DNA of 64,000 nt from Nansenia antarctica (Eukaryota > Chordata > Actinopteri > Argentiniformes > Microstomatidae): contig OZ022341.1 of assembly GCA_963989245.1 (NCBI GenBank), forward strand, positions 49,499,626 to 49,563,625. Direction: 5' to 3'. Below, one piece after another: positions 26,039 through 36,818 of the stretch. Position numbers and translations under genes: made by a program. Every line of letters begins with the position of its first letter. Position 1 is the first letter of the stretch. Under the pieces are notes generated by a model. The model saw only the letters and a program-made list of their open reading frames with translations. It did no database searches and was not told the origin of the DNA.

Positions 26039-27176
26039 CAGATAGATACTTGCATCAAGTTTCGTCAACCAAGTCCGTTCCACTATCATTACATGTTTAA
26101 GTTCAGTCAATTGTCAAATGAGTGGCACCATCTTGTGTGGTGAATCTTTTCAGATTACCAGCAAACAAAACACATTTGTATCCATGACATTCCATATTAG
26201 TTAATAAAGAAAAATCATTACCAGCGAGCCAAAGCATCCTCTATGGCTACTGTAAGAGCATGGCCAAGGTGTAGATTGCCGGTCACATTTGGTGGAGGGA
26301 TACACAGGGAGAAGGAATGATTCACTGCATGTGGCAGCCTGTCCTTTAGAACAGACAGAAGCATAAACACACAACGCATACAAGCATTACATAATTATTA
26401 CATCGTAATTACACTTATTACTGTACGTCATGGTTATCAAATAATTTGGGGAAACTATGGGTTACATTACGGAGTGGCTTGTAGTGTTTTATTCTCTTAC
26501 ATGGTGCTCTGGGGTGAAAAATCCCTCTTTCTCCCACCACTGGTACCAGCTGGACTCCACATATTCCGGACTGTAGGAGGAAGGGAAGGGCAGGGTGGTG
26601 TCTACCAAGGATATGGAGAGAGGGAATATGTCCTTTAGAGAGGGAACCGCAATGGAGTAGGCTAATGCTGAACAAGACTGATGTCTAGGGTCATTCAAAA
26701 TGGGGACATACTGTATACCAAAATGACGGTAATAGGGTCCAAGTCTGGAAAATACATTACCTTTCTTCTCCCCAGGAGGTGTGGAAGCACTGTACGCTAT
26801 CCTCTCTTTCTCACTCCATTTCATTCCTTCATCTTCAACATTCTATAAAGGCCATGGATGAAACTGGTCAACTGGCATATTGAAAGTGTAGGAAATAGGT
26901 CAGCAAAGACATATGGGGTAGCCTATTTTACAACCAGTCCATTGACATTGAGTCATTGCCACCTACATTTTGTTGACTGCTCAGTATGGCCTTCTCCCTC
27001 TCTCGCTTCCTCCTCTGTTTCTCTGTTTGGGTCCGAAGAGAGGTTGTTTGAGGCGAGGGGGAAGAAGGCGGTTTCACTGCATTGTTGGAACAGAGCCTGC
27101 ACGGCCAAGTCTCCCATATTCTGTGTACCCTTCTCTCTGCTACCCTCACAGAGAGGGCACAGGTGGGCCTCCACAT
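13803..27176 (-). CDS. vars2: Mitochondrial valyl-tRNA synthetase
   Basis: Class I aminoacyl-tRNA synthetase that charges mitochondrial tRNA-Val. The 29 coding exons (5' to 3') join in frame to 1089 aa: 26967-27176, 26761-26842, 26501-26601, 26222-26343, 25876-25942, 25598-25695, 25375-25456, 25093-25212, 24779-24887, 24582-24670, 23109-23199, 22771-22898, 22543-22646, 21869-21950, 21659-21735, 21295-21382, 20403-20496, 20066-20136, 19794-19919, 19497-19601, 19079-19147, 18863-18941, 18488-18618, 17914-18066, 17263-17520, 15688-15799, 15254-15459, 14445-14594, 13803-13868. Motifs: PPPNVTGNLHLGHALTVAIE (HIGH), VPGCDHAGIATQ, editing-domain TTRPETMLGDVAVAVHP, WCISRQLWWGHQIPAY, KMSKSLGNV, FMPFLTEELWQRL, and a C-terminal coiled arm ending LLTLQGH. 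The Arg-rich start MWRPTCALSVRVAERRVHR looks like a mitochondrial presequence. There is no N-terminal GST domain, unlike cytosolic VARS1. ATG 27174-27176 is the first Met in frame; AG just upstream may be a 5' UTR splice acceptor. Confidence 0.95.
14200..14335. mobile_element. Palindromic short inverted-repeat element (vars2 intron 28 side)
   Basis: Left arm GTGGCTGGTGGAGGTAGAAA and right arm TTTCTACCTCCTCCAGCC form a long imperfect hairpin centred near 14265. It belongs to the same family as the 92-bp element at 60853-60944, and another piece of that family lies at about 14345-14390. The flanks TACTCCAG and TACTAGAG could be a decayed 8-bp duplication. Confidence 0.6.
16430..16590. mobile_element. 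Nested inverted-repeat element inside hAT copy 1
   Basis: The ends GGGGGGTGTTCCATC and GATGGAACACCCCCC are perfect inverted repeats, with inner ACGTCGC/GGCGACGT continuing the pairing. Copy 2 of the host hAT lacks it at the matching site (ATAACCATAT at 55614-55623). The duplication length is ambiguous because of the C/G runs. Confidence 0.75.
16848..16931. repeat. Perfect 30-bp-arm inverted repeat (hairpin)
   Basis: The left arm 16848-16877 starts CACTGCCCGAGAGAGAAGG. The right arm 16902-16931 ends CCTTCTCTCTCGGGCAGTG. The arms are exact reverse complements around a 24-nt spacer. It is GC-rich and lies within hAT copy 1, absent from copy 2. Confidence 0.85.
17542..17735. repeat. (GA)n-rich low-complexity tract
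   Basis: GA dinucleotides with two copies of an 'AAAAGAGACC...GGGGGAGGGACAGACAGAGA' block and a G run, just beyond the acceptor of vars2 exon 25, where it forms CT-rich intron on the transcribed strand. Similar GA tracts border exons near 18065-18200, 19170-19215 and 19605-19708. Confidence 0.85.
18065..18200. repeat. (GA)n tract next to vars2 exon 24
   Basis: Long GA repeat that on the minus strand is the CT-rich tract leading into the exon ending at 18066. Confidence 0.85.
18268..18335. repeat. Fish SINE core fragment
   Basis: ATTTAGCAGATGCCTTTATC followed by CAAAGCGACTTACAATAAAT. This is the common fish short-repeat core in inverse orientation to the copies at 48.8 and 49.4 kb. Confidence 0.6.
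20735..21020 (-). mobile_element. 3' fragment of a LINE, inverse orientation
   Basis: On the minus strand one frame reads PSLWNALPNHIRQANTLPTF then KQALKTHLFK, the C-terminal tail typical of fish non-LTR reverse transcriptase ORFs. It is followed by a 3' UTR containing a TATATAGCGCTTTTCTAGAC block (plus strand). The same protein tail occurs on the plus strand at 59269-59425. The flanking sequence (AATTCTTCATTGAGATGAAT...GTGCAGCGTTTTCAGAGAT) occurs both before (20575-20680) and after (21074-21180), so the insertion lies within a local duplication of about 100 bp. Confidence 0.65.
23237..23393 (+). mobile_element. tRNA-derived SINE with target duplication
   Basis: The 5' half resembles a tRNA. 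An A-box-like region GTGATCCAGTGGCCTAGCAC is followed by a B-box GGGTTCAAATCCGACCC. The tail ends AATAAAAATA. It is flanked by the 12-bp direct repeat AAAATATGAGTG (23225-23236 and 23394-23405). Located in vars2 intron 10, opposite strand to the gene. Confidence 0.8.
24060..24210. repeat. Degenerate tandem repeat with repeated ATTGG motifs
   Basis: About five units of roughly 30 bp, of the form CCTCTGATTGGCTGTAATAT. Each carries an ATTGG (inverted CCAAT) or a one-base variant, and the last two read CTCTGATTGACTGTTAAATA. Located in a vars2 intron. Confidence 0.7.
24397..24564. repeat. (GT)n microsatellite adjoining vars2 exon 10
   Basis: About 165 bp of GT with CATG interruptions. It begins 18 bp beyond the donor of the exon at 24582-24670. 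Confidence 0.95.
25948..26046. repeat. (GATA)n microsatellite
   Basis: About 25 tetranucleotide units directly upstream (in transcript sense) of the exon ending at 25942. Confidence 0.95.
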
Positions 27177-27962
27177 CTTCTGCAAAACATATAAAGAGGC
27201 TGCAGGCTGAATGTGAAGGAGAGGTAGAGAGATGTTGAATTGGCAGTTATGAAAAAGTTATAAGTGTCATTGACAATCACTGAAAGCCAGTGATGTCTCA
27301 TTAATGTATCAATGTCACTATCACTGATTTCCTTCTTTGCAACTGTAAAATGCATTTTCAGATCTATTGAAATTAATCTAACAGACAGCTAGACACAATA
27401 GAACAGTCTATTATCACATAAATACATGTCCGAAAGAGATATAGGCATTTACTCTCTTACAGTAAGTTCTATATCATGTAGAAGAGTGTAAATACCTTCA
27501 ATTATGTGCTCGTGTGTGCAGACATGTTAGCTGCGACCTCTCAACTACGACCTATTCAATGTGTGTTCCGTTTCTTTTTAAAAAGGTTCTGTGTTACGTT
27601 ATCATACGATAGCGTTATGCCTACTTCAGAAGTGATAATCTGAACTACCTAGAGGTGTGATGCTAATAATAATAATAATGTATACTCCTTGAGCGACGCA
27701 AAACAGGATGGTACAGTACAGTTTTGCAAGCAATGTTTCTCATCGGATTGTTTTGTTCCACGTGCGACGGGAAGTGGTCCGTCTCATAATTATTTCCCCA
27801 AATAGCTTCTCGTCGAGTCGTGAGGGTCTGTTTTGCAGTGTACAGATTTGATTAATTCGAACAGACGAGACTACATAGATTCAAGAAAACAAGTGGTTGG
27901 TGTACCTCAAATAACGTTAGGCAGTTGACATTTCCCCTGTTGACAGTTGATTAAAGAACATA
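27177..27962. promoter_or_regulatory. Divergent promoter region between vars2 and ppp1r11
   Basis: The two start codons face away from each other and are 786 bp apart, so both promoters must lie here or in untranslated exons within it. There is no obvious TATA box. Sequence just before ppp1r11 (GCGACGGGAAGTGG, 27763-27776) contains a GGAAGTG ETS/GABP-like core common in housekeeping promoters. TSS positions are not determinable. Confidence 0.5.
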
Positions 27963-28859
27963 ATGGCAGCTAACATCAGGATGGCGGAGGTCCCAGGTAC
28001 TTCCAGTGAGACGATAACAGAGACCGTTCAAGCCGACACACCGCCACCGCCCCAGCAGGTATGATTACGCGTTAGAATGAAAATATGAAGGAAGAAATTG
28101 TTTGCTCTCGATTCTCGTAAGGCCACACCTATACTACAGCAGAAAGCAACTGCCACAGACGCTCATCTAGCCAAGTAGCCTAATTAAACAGCTTGCTAGC
28201 TTGCCAATTCATGTTGGTTATTTATGGGGAGATTGTTTGCTTGCTTGATGATCTACTTGTCCATTTATAATGTTAGTTAACTGTGTTTCAGCTGTACCAG
28301 CTTAACCGATTACTAAACGTAATGTTGATTTGAAAACTACAGTATATCACCCCATAGTACAAGTGCTTATATGTGGAGAGATGGATAACCCAAAGGTCCC
28401 TGGCTATATATATTCCAGGAGGGACGCAGCCTGACCATAAAGCTGAGGAAGAGGAAGACGGATAAGAAGGTGGAGTGGTCCAGTGACACAGTGGACAATG
28501 AACATTTGGGAAGGAGATCATCCAAGTGTGAGTGTCGATGCCACGCCTTTCTGTCTGTGTAAATGCACTCCCCAGTGTGGTGTTTGCATGCTGGAGTTTG
28601 TATTATTGTCCATCCTCCCAACTGAATATTGTGTCCTGACACTCCCATAGGTTGCTGTGTTTATGAGAAGCCCAAACAGTTTGGAGAGTCCTCCTCTGAA
28701 AGTGAAGGAGATGACGAGGAAGGCTGTGGAAGTGCACACTGCATTCTGGGACATGGGGGACATGGGAGTGATAGGCACGGACCGAGAGGAGGAGGAGGAG
28801 GAGGAGGAGGTGGTGGGACCACGGTGCCCCCGAGCTCTGGAGGATCACACGCCCACTAA
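27963..28859 (+). CDS. ppp1r11: Protein phosphatase 1 regulatory inhibitor subunit 11 (inhibitor-3)
   Basis: A small, heat-stable, largely disordered inhibitor of PP1 catalytic subunits; the mammalian protein has also been reported as an E3 ligase. Exons 27963-28058, 28419-28527 and 28651-28859 join in frame to 137 aa. The start is MAANIRMAEVPG (a second in-frame ATG at 27981 is possible). The core is GRSLTIKLRKRKTDKKVEWS then DTVDNEHLGRRSSKCCCVYE then KPKQFGESSSES, containing the KVEW PP1-docking (RVxF-type) motif and the CCC cluster. An acidic stretch (EGDDEEGCG) and a His/Gly-rich tail end in GGSHAH. All splice sites are GT-AG; the acceptors are CCAG and ATAG. It is head-to-head with vars2. 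Confidence 0.95.
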
Positions 28860-30690
28860 TAATAATGAGTGTCCAGGATGTGGTGTTGAGGGGGGTTCTG
28901 ATTATGACAATGACACATTACGATATTTCACTCACTCTCATGAAGTTCAGTCACTGCATCACTAGGAGGAAAAGGAAGAGCTATAAAAAGATTGGGAGAG
29001 GCACTGAAAAAGGCACAGTCTATATTTTATGCCTATTTGTTAGTAGAGTAGCAGAGTTGGGAGTTCATTGTATAAAATACAATAATTTTACTTTTTGTTT
29101 CATAAAGATTACTTTTCCTTATTTATTTGTTCATCTTAATACTTGGTTTTACTTAATTATCCTACAGCATCATATAACCAGGGACTAGGGTACCAGTTTG
29201 TTTCTACTTGTCAAACAAGACTTTGGTGAGGTGATGCTCTGACTAGAAAGCAGAAATAGCCTGTCTCCCTACCTCTGCCTAAAGGTTATGAAAAAAAGCA
29301 TGTTAGTACAGCTACTATTGTAAATTTGGATGGTTTTATAATTTTAATTTTTAATTTTGCCATTTAGCAGACGCTTTTAATCCAAAACGACTTACAATTA
29401 CGAATTACAGGGACATTCCCCCTGGAGTAACTGAGGGCTAAGTGCCTTACTCAAGGACACACTAGTAGTGGTGTGGTTTCAGGCGGGATTTGAACTCACA
29501 ACCTTCCGATCACAAGTCCAACTCACTATCCACTAGACCACCACTACCCCCCGTTATAAAAGCCCCCATTAACACGTTAACAACAAAGTTTAATTTGTTT
29601 TATGAAAACAAGCATGTGAACTTTTCAACAGTTTCAATAACAGCAATTATTATGATGGGTACAGTAATTAGGGTAGCCTATACTGTTTCAAGGAAAAGGA
29701 GATAGCTTAGCTGGTCAAGTTTCGCTTAACATTGCTTTAGTGGTTACTTATCACTTTTTGGTTGATAAGTGCAGTGGAAGTTTCTTGATACAGTATCCTC
29801 TGCATGTTTTACAGACAATCCTCAAACTCAAAAGTGTTGTGTTTTGGCACCCCTAAACAGAATAGAATTATTATGGGTATGTTGGAGGATGTCAAATGTT
29901 TTTTTCAAAATTATCTTTCAGGGTTCCCAGTCAGACATCAGACATTGTATGAAAAGTTCAAAGGATTTTTTTTTTTTTTACAAGGTTAAATTTGAGACCG
30001 TGGAGAAGGAAAGAGGCTGCTATGTCACAAAGAATCAGAAAAGGCTCAAACATCATGCTGGTGCAACAGGACATTGTCCTTGTTGGTGTCAACGTTTCAT
30101 TCATTCTTCAACCCTGAGTCAGGAAGCACCAGGACAACATTGGCATTCATGTCAGCTGCATGCTGGTTTCCAAAAGTTGCCAATTGAAATAAAATGCTTA
30201 AGAGAAGCCCATGGTTATTGTGCTGAATCTGCTGTGATCTTCAGAGATGTGTTCTACTGAAAGGCGATAGCTAAATGCTGTTTATTTGGTATTGGGTACA
30301 TTCCGTACTACACTGGAATTGTACATATGAATTCGCAATAAATAGAAATTGACGTACAGTAGGCCTAGTTCCGATCAGGCTGTTATGGGTGTGGGTGCAG
30401 TATTTGTATGGAGATGTTGCATGATGATGAATTGCTGGTAGCTTGGGCTGTGTGTCTCAACTATGACCAAACTTCGATGTCTTAAGATTTCATTCTCTGT
30501 AGTTCCAAACAACACCATATTACTCAAACTGTGTTTGATATGTGACAAAATACTGTTTTACAGACTACACAAAGTCCCACCATCTGACACCATTTTCTAT
30601 TACATCATTTCACACATATGTACAATGTTCCTGTACTGGTAATGCACCTTTCTGTACATAAATAAAATCATATGAGAGCAGATTTAATGT
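28860..30690 (+). other. ppp1r11 3' UTR / downstream region
   Basis: No coding exon was recognised. AATAAA signals lie at 30337 and 30661 (just after a GTACATA stretch), so a 3' UTR of up to 1.8 kb is possible. A SINE-like repeat (29341-29556) sits inside. Open frames here (for example 29769-30260) have no recognisable domains. Confidence 0.45.
29341..29556. repeat. SINE-like repeat with tRNA-like end
   Basis: Begins TTTAGCAGACGCTTTTAATC, continues through GGGCTAAGTGCCTTACTCAA, and ends in GGGATTTGAACTCACAACC followed by ATCCACTAGACCACCACTAC, which reads like the 3' half of a tRNA (T-arm). Related to 1022-1165. Confidence 0.55.
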
Positions 30691-31369
30691 GAATTAAAAA
30701 AGGTTTGAACTGTGCTGAAGTTAATTTGTCTGTACTTCGTGTGTCACTTGAGTTGGATCAACATATATGCCATGCGACGTTAGTCCATGTTCTGTGGTCC
30801 AACAAGCATTATGTTTGATCGTATGAAACATGAACAGTAGAATGAATGAAATTATATATATATATTAATTTTTTTGTCATAAATTACCCATACCCTATGA
30901 GATCATTAGACACACTGCATTTACTCAGATTATAGTAGAACATTGTTGTACATAAAAAGCACTTGCCTACATGAATGTGTTTAAGTCAGCACCAGGCCCA
31001 AGTCTGGACGTTATCTCATTAGCCCTATTCAGATGCTTCAGGTTTCCATGTACAGTATATCAAAGTCTTCAACAACTGGGTGAACCGATGAAGATGGTTG
31101 TGGGGTGCCATGGCAACAGCAGTAAAAATAAGTTAAATTATCAGGCCATGTTCAGAGACCTGCTTTGCTGGCATCAGCAGGGTTATTCCTGGCCTACTGT
31201 CCTGACATAGACTTCTCAGGTTGAAGAGAACGAAAGTATAGTACAAAATCAATATAGTTGACCTACTTGGTGATGTGTCGTCAATAACAAACCTAAAAAC
31301 TGCCAAAAAGGATCTCCTTTTCTTACACGCATGCACTTTAAATAAATCCCAGACACGCTGTAAAGTCTA

Positions 31370-33424
31370 GAAATAAAAAATGCCACAGCTTTATTTAACC
31401 AGTGGAACTATTTCAGGCTCAGTGTACAGTGATGGGTTCAGAACAGTCACAAATCTAACAGGACAGTTTCAGGTCTCAGCCCCTTCCCACCACATGTATA
31501 CTTTCTCCTTCCCCATGACCCTTATGAGACACGATCACACCACTGATATGGCGCTTTCTCATCTGATCTTTTTGCAGCATTGTCAGAGTCAGATCTTAGT
31601 GTCATTTCAACAGTGATCCAGCACTTGTCTGGGGCATTGCCCTTTCTCATTACAAAAACATTTTTCTTATCAATACATGGAGAAACCATGGAATACAAAC
31701 TTGACAAACACACATAAGGAGATAAAGGCAAATAGGAACTGTACACGCTTTCACTGTTGAAGGTCCCATTATAGTTATACAATAGGTGTAGTAGGCCTAA
31801 ACCGTATGTGTGAAGGCTGCATGTTTTGCTACAATATAAAAATATCTAAAAAGGGGTCAATTTGAGAAATGTTCTTAAAAGCTTCAATGCAGGGGCACTA
31901 TCCAACCACAATCCTTCACATGCATAGATCAAGTGCCTCATGAATTGCTGAAGAACACCTTGCAGGTAAACTATAATCTAATTGAGGTTCACTGTTGTGT
32001 ATATGGGAGTGTGCAAAACTTGCTAGTGGGTTTAGTTTGTGATCTGGTTTTTGAGGCTGTGCATTTTAAAACAGAATAACAATACTGCAGAAATGTACAC
32101 ATTATATAATGCTCTTAACAATATAATAAACATGGAGAAAGACGGTTATAATATACTTAAGTACATGTCAAATTAGACTACTAGACATGCAGTATGATGG
32201 CACAGAAAAGGTACACAAAAAGGCAAAAACAGAATCCTATTTGTTTCCCAAAAAGAACATAGAAAGATTCTGCATATCGTAGTGTATTGCCTAGTGTATA
32301 GTACATTTTCAGAAAAAATAGAAGTCAAAAGGTGCTGGTATCTTAAATGGATCTTCAAAAACTCTGAACAAACATCATACCCCATAAAACCAGCACAACT
32401 AAATACAATGGATATTTAGTCATGTCTTTTTTGCTTCCATAATGAAACCCCATCTTTTTTCATTGTTTGTAACTGATTGTAGTCTCCAATAAATGTTATT
32501 TGAGACAGAAAGATGGAGGGAAGCAGGATAAATTAACAAACAAGCAAAACAGCCCAACTGTGCTGAAATATCAAAAGTGTAATCATCAACGTGACCTAAG
32601 TTTGTAGCGGATGTGCTTTGCCGTGGCTCCATTGATAGTGATAGTCGTTTGTAAGCTTCAAGTTCTCCCTGGGTTCAACGTGGTTCATGTGATTTTGTCT
32701 TTGCATTGGTAGGCTTACTTAACTTAGTTCTCCTGTGGAAAAATAGGGAAATGAACAGTTAGTAATACACTTACATTTCTAGGTCAAACTTTACACTAAG
32801 TTGCCTCTATACCTGTGTAGTAACTCACGTTACAAAACTGGTGTGATAGATCATAGAACATGTCAAATGTAAATGTAGAACAAGAGATATTACTTTGTAA
32901 ATGCATAGTAAGAGTTGAGCAGTTTGTGTTACACAAGAGAAATAAGGAGTGTTAGGACACATAATGTTGACAGCATGACTCAGGTGAACACTTGTGCAGA
33001 GACTAAACTTTCACTTTAGTCTAAATGCAAGCTGTTTCTTATGGTTGTTATACATCCCTTCAGGCACATTAAATTGGTCCATTCAAACGTTCTCCCCACA
33101 GCAGTGCGCTCTGTGTTTGTGAGGACACAACATTCCTTTAGAGCCCTAGATATGTCATTAGTTCAAGCTGGTTTCACACCACTTGGAGAAGATTGCAGCT
33201 CCTTTTCTCTGGTTGCTTGTTAAAAATAGCTCCAAGCATGAGGCTGGGTTGATGCAGATGGGATAGAAGACGTGTCGTTCCACACTCACTCCCTCGTGAG
33301 TAAAGTGCTCAGTGAGTACACAGATAAAGGCACCAAACCAGTCAGGAGTAACGAAGGAAACATATAAAACAGAAGGAGGTTGGGAGGGGGAATAGAGAAA
33401 ACTTACCGAAATATTAACTTTTAT
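31370..33424 (-). other. Spliced 3' UTR of the C6orf47-like gene
   Basis: A strong donor (TTCG|GTAAGT on minus, exon end 33407) lies 18 nt after the stop codon, and an acceptor TTTTTCCACAG ends at 32733. The last exon would run 32732 down to about 31375, with AATAAA at 31390-31395 on the minus strand. This is inference from splice consensus only. The sequence otherwise shows no coding signal. Confidence 0.45.
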
Positions 33425-34390
33425 TCAAGGCAGGCACAATCTTTCGTATGGTGTCAGGTGCCTCTCTTCACGTTCCCCATGGTCTTTCATCTCCTCATCC
33501 TTCACCAAATCCTCCTCTTCTTTTTCCCCCTTTTCTTCCTCCGGCTCATCTCCCTCTCCCTCTCCTAGGATCACACTCTGGCGGACACTGACAGAGATGA
33601 CAATCGCTTGCACAATGCCGTACACCAGAGCAAACTCCGGGAGATACTCCTGGATCACCCAGAGCAATCCTGCCATTCCAACAGTAGAGACCAAGAACAT
33701 TGCCATTCCATGTAACCAAAGCTTTAGCGCGCCTTGGACCCCCAAAACCTCTAGAATCAACTTAGTAGGGGGGGACACCGTCCACAGGAAGCCCACCACA
33801 AGCAGGTCAAACAAGTGGCGGAGGAAGTTGAAGCAGATCTCATAGTGCTCCGGCACAATGTCCCCCTTCCAGGAGCGCGCAAAGAAACGGAAAGGCGATG
33901 ACTGCTGGGAGGTTGGAGGCGTTGGAGAAGGTGGAGGGGTTCCATAGTCAGAATACTCCCCGTCCTGGTCAGAGTCCCATCCTCCCTGATTCCAACCGAC
34001 ACATTTCCTTTGCTTGAGCCCACCAGTCCCACTTGCTTTCGGCCAGAGAGAGTACGAGGACGGCACAATGTTATTCCACCATCTGGAGGCACGCTCTGCT
34101 TTGGCCTCAGTCTCCTGCTTCCCTGCGCAAAGATCTTCAATTTCCATGGGTTGGATTTTCTCCTCTGCCTCCCAGTACTCTTCTATCTGTTTTGTTTGGT
34201 CACTTTCCTTTTTCTGTCCTCCCCAAACCCAGGTTGTTAACCCTCTCAAGCCCCAGCTGCCTCTCATCTGCCCCTCCTCCGTAACAGGTTTGTCCCTCAT
34301 GGCTGTATCTGACACTGCCTTGCTGGCCCAAGGTCGGTATGACAGGGCTGGACGCACCCACCCCCAAACCCGTCCCACTACAGCTGTCAT
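33425..34390 (-). CDS. c6orf47-like: C6orf47 (G4)-like membrane protein
   Basis: A single coding exon of 321 aa. Residues 1-170 are low-complexity and charged, Trp/Gly/Ser-rich, with a Pro-rich patch GTPPPSPTPPTSQQSSPFRF. The conserved part is about 185-280: HYEICFNFLRHLFDLLVVGF, LWTVSPPTKLILEVLGVQGA, LKLWLHGMAMFLVSTVGMAG, then FALVYGIVQAIVISVSVRQ. This gives three or so hydrophobic segments and aligns by eye with the NLTLHLLELL...LGLRGPLGLWLHGLL...LQALVLAVSLRE block of human C6orf47. The tail is strongly acidic (EEEKGEKEEED). Molecular function is not known. An acceptor (CCTAACAG) before 34423 and a donor (CACG|GTGAGT, exon end 35441) suggest an untranslated first exon at about 35441-35600. 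Confidence 0.8.
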   Translation of the reverse strand: MTAVVGRVWGWVRPALSYRPWASKAVSDTAMRDKPVTEEGQMRGSWGLRGLTTWVWGGQKKESDQTKQIEEYWEAEEKIQPMEIEDLCAGKQETEAKAERASRWWNNIVPSSYSLWPKASGTGGLKQRKCVGWNQGGWDSDQDGEYSDYGTPPPSPTPPTSQQSSPFRFFARSWKGDIVPEHYEICFNFLRHLFDLLVVGFLWTVSPPTKLILEVLGVQGALKLWLHGMAMFLVSTVGMAGLLWVIQEYLPEFALVYGIVQAIVISVSVRQSVILGEGEGDEPEEEKGEKEEEDLVKDEEMKDHGEREERHLTPYERLCLP

Positions 34391-35975
34391 GTATGCTCCC
34401 TTCGCCTGCCGCCTCCCTTAATTCTGTTAGGACTTCACACAGAAGGAGTTATTGTGGGATTAACTTGAATTGGTGTTGATTGTTTACAGCTGTACTGTAG
34501 GGTATCTACAAGTTTTGGCAGATTATGTTTTAAATATGATGAATAGACAAATCAAGTCAGACCTCACTGATTATTGCTATATCACAAGGAATGGGGGGGG
34601 GGGGGGGGGCACCTCACATCGACACACCTTTAGGGTGTTGTCACGAAAACAACCTAACCCTACCCACAAACCAACTACTAACAAGAACTCAATACTAACG
34701 CCCAAAGGGAAGATCCCTAAGTGAGATACTACATGCCTGACGACGAGATTCACCATTAACCTTCCTTTAACCGAAGCTCAATTAAAGGTTTCATATAAAT
34801 AATTAGCTATATTTCAACAGACACAACCAAACTAGAACAAACATAAACTGGCTGACAATTTATAATACTTATCATTTATGGGCAGCTAACTTTAGTTACA
34901 TGGTGAAAGCAGCGATGCCTGTGGCTGATCTCGTTTAGTGTTTCCTGAGTTCCTCGGATTGACAATAGTGATACCCCTTGTTTAACTGTGAGGACGGTCC
35001 CTCTTCCACTTCTTGGTCTACCTGTTAGGGTAGAAATAACGTCAGCAACGCCACAAACAAACATAGCAATGATAGCTAGCTGACTAGCCACAGCTGCTAA
35101 CCTTGCCACACACATCACCTGGGCTGCGTTCGTAAATTCGCCCTGGAAATCTGATCAGCACTGATGGAATGCCTCTTGTCCAATCAAATTACCCGGTCCC
35201 TTTATGACGTTTAACCCAGTGTGCGCTCCGGCGTTCTAGGCGAATTTACGAACGCACCCGTAGGCAGCTAAACTGCTAGCGAACGTTAGCACTTCTATCA
35301 AGCAAGCAATTCCCTTATCTCTACGCTTAATACTTTATTATACACGTTTGATAAGAGGGTGACGCTAACATACGTATGCGGGTAGCTGACAGCGAACATA
35401 GCCAGGCTTGGCGCCCAGACTAACGCAGAAGTGAACTCACCGTGCAGGTTTGACAGTTGTGCTAGCAGCTAGTCAACCAACCTTAGCTCCAGCGTTCACT
35501 CTGTCCACGTACGTGCCGTTTTCTCAGCAGCCATCCACTGATATAGCTCCGACGTTTACGTGGCAAAAGCGTGAATTTACGCTCACTTTCAGACGCTATT
35601 TTACGGTTAGGTATACACGCTGTTCATCGATTCCAAAAACCGACCTCCACTCCCATTGCTGGTCACAAGTGAGTCAAACTATTGTTTCGGTGTGCAAGCA
35701 TAAACTTGCACCTGACAGACGGAAACAGCCAAGATACTTCCGAGATCAGGAGAAAGGATGATACATTTGGAAAAGATGCGTTTATGTAAGCACGGCCATA
35801 CGGCGACCGCAAGTAACCGACTAAGATAATTGTTTTGATGTGGTGGCAGCAAATCACTCCCACGCTCCTGGTTAAGTCAGAATGGCAGTTCGCAGGCCAA
35901 AGCTAATAAATGCCTTTATGCTACCAGGCACATGACAGCTTACTCATGCTGAATGGATAAACTCAGAAACATACC
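34391..35975. other. Upstream region of the C6orf47-like gene
   Basis: Contains an 18-nt G run at 34592-34609, the inverted-repeat element at 35121-35259, and a likely untranslated first exon and promoter near 35440-35600. No other gene was recognised. Confidence 0.4.
35121..35259. mobile_element. 139-bp inverted-repeat element (MITE)
   Basis: The ends GGGCTGCGTTCGTAAATTCG and CGAATTTACGAACGCACCC are near-perfect inverted repeats of 21 bp. The body matches both tandem copies at 5675-5957 in reverse orientation. No clear target duplication is readable at the flanks. Confidence 0.8.
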
Positions 35976-36309
35976 AAGGATGACAATTATATCTTTATTT
36001 TTTTTAAATACATCAAGCACAGTGACAATGGTTGATTGCACACACTTGAAACAATGGCAGGCACAAATCTGATGAGTCTGGTCACGTGGACAGGTTTATT
36101 TGGTCAGACTGGCACCTCCATCAAGTCTAGTCTTCAATAGGACAGCAATTTGATCAAAATCAAAATGTAGAATTCCAGTCGCCAAGAAAACTTCAATGCC
36201 ATTTCTCCAGGAAATCCAGTCAGGACGCATGTAGGACAATCCTGAAATAAATAAAAACATGGTTAGCAGCAACCCAGAGACATGCCACTATTGGAACAGC
36301 TCAGCAATG

Positions 36310-36375
36310 TGGTCAGTGCACTGTGAAATAACCTCATGGTAAATCAGAGACTCTAGTCTAGTAAATCATCACTCC
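36310..36375 (-). ncRNA. C/D-box snoRNA, SNORD52-like, copy 1
   Basis: The C box TGATGA (36366-36371) and D box CTGA (36313-36316) frame the transcript on the minus strand. The internal D' box CTGA is preceded by AGACTAGAGTC, complementary to GACUCUAGUCU in 28S rRNA near the peptidyl-transferase region. By the D+5 rule it would direct methylation of the first U in that stretch. Confidence 0.8.
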
Positions 36376-36536
36376 ACAAGAACATCGCAGTACTGGACAT
36401 TTTGCAATGAAAGATACTTACCAAGTGTTTCCTGTGTCACTCCTGCACCACAGCTCCTCTTAGTCCTAGAAAAGCAAAGTCACACTATAAACCACAACCA
36501 GGTAAAACCCACCAATGTTTAGACACAGTTCATGTG

Positions 36537-36602
36537 TAGTCAGTGCACTGTGAAAGAACTTCATGGTAAATCAGAGACTCTAGTCTAGTAATTCATCACC
36601 AC
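36537..36602 (-). ncRNA. C/D-box snoRNA, SNORD52-like, copy 2
   Basis: C box TGATGA at 36593-36598, D box at 36540-36543, and the GACTAGAGTC guide before D'. Nearly the same as copy 7 (38411), which comes from a duplication about 1.87 kb away. Confidence 0.8.
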
Positions 36603-36818
36603 ACACCACTGCAACCTCTTGGATAAACATTCTGCACTAATCAGTTGATACCTTTTCATGCCTGGCTGTATGCTGCAGTCTGGAAATCCTTCAACAAGTC
36701 AAACCTTAAAAGAAAAACAAAAAATACATTAGTGAGTAGTAATTTCCCCCAGCATAAATGGATATTAAGAGTAAACAGGGCCATTAATTTAGTTACTCTT
36801 GACTTATTTTTACGCCAG

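Noticed and set aside
27171..27185. Longer start (MQK-) for vars2
   Set aside because: That reading uses a TTG, not ATG. The first real Met is at 27174-27176, and the upstream TTTTGCAG may be a splice acceptor.
29769..30260. 163-codon plus frame downstream of ppp1r11
   Set aside because: No recognisable domain, no splice support, and it lies in the probable 3' UTR.
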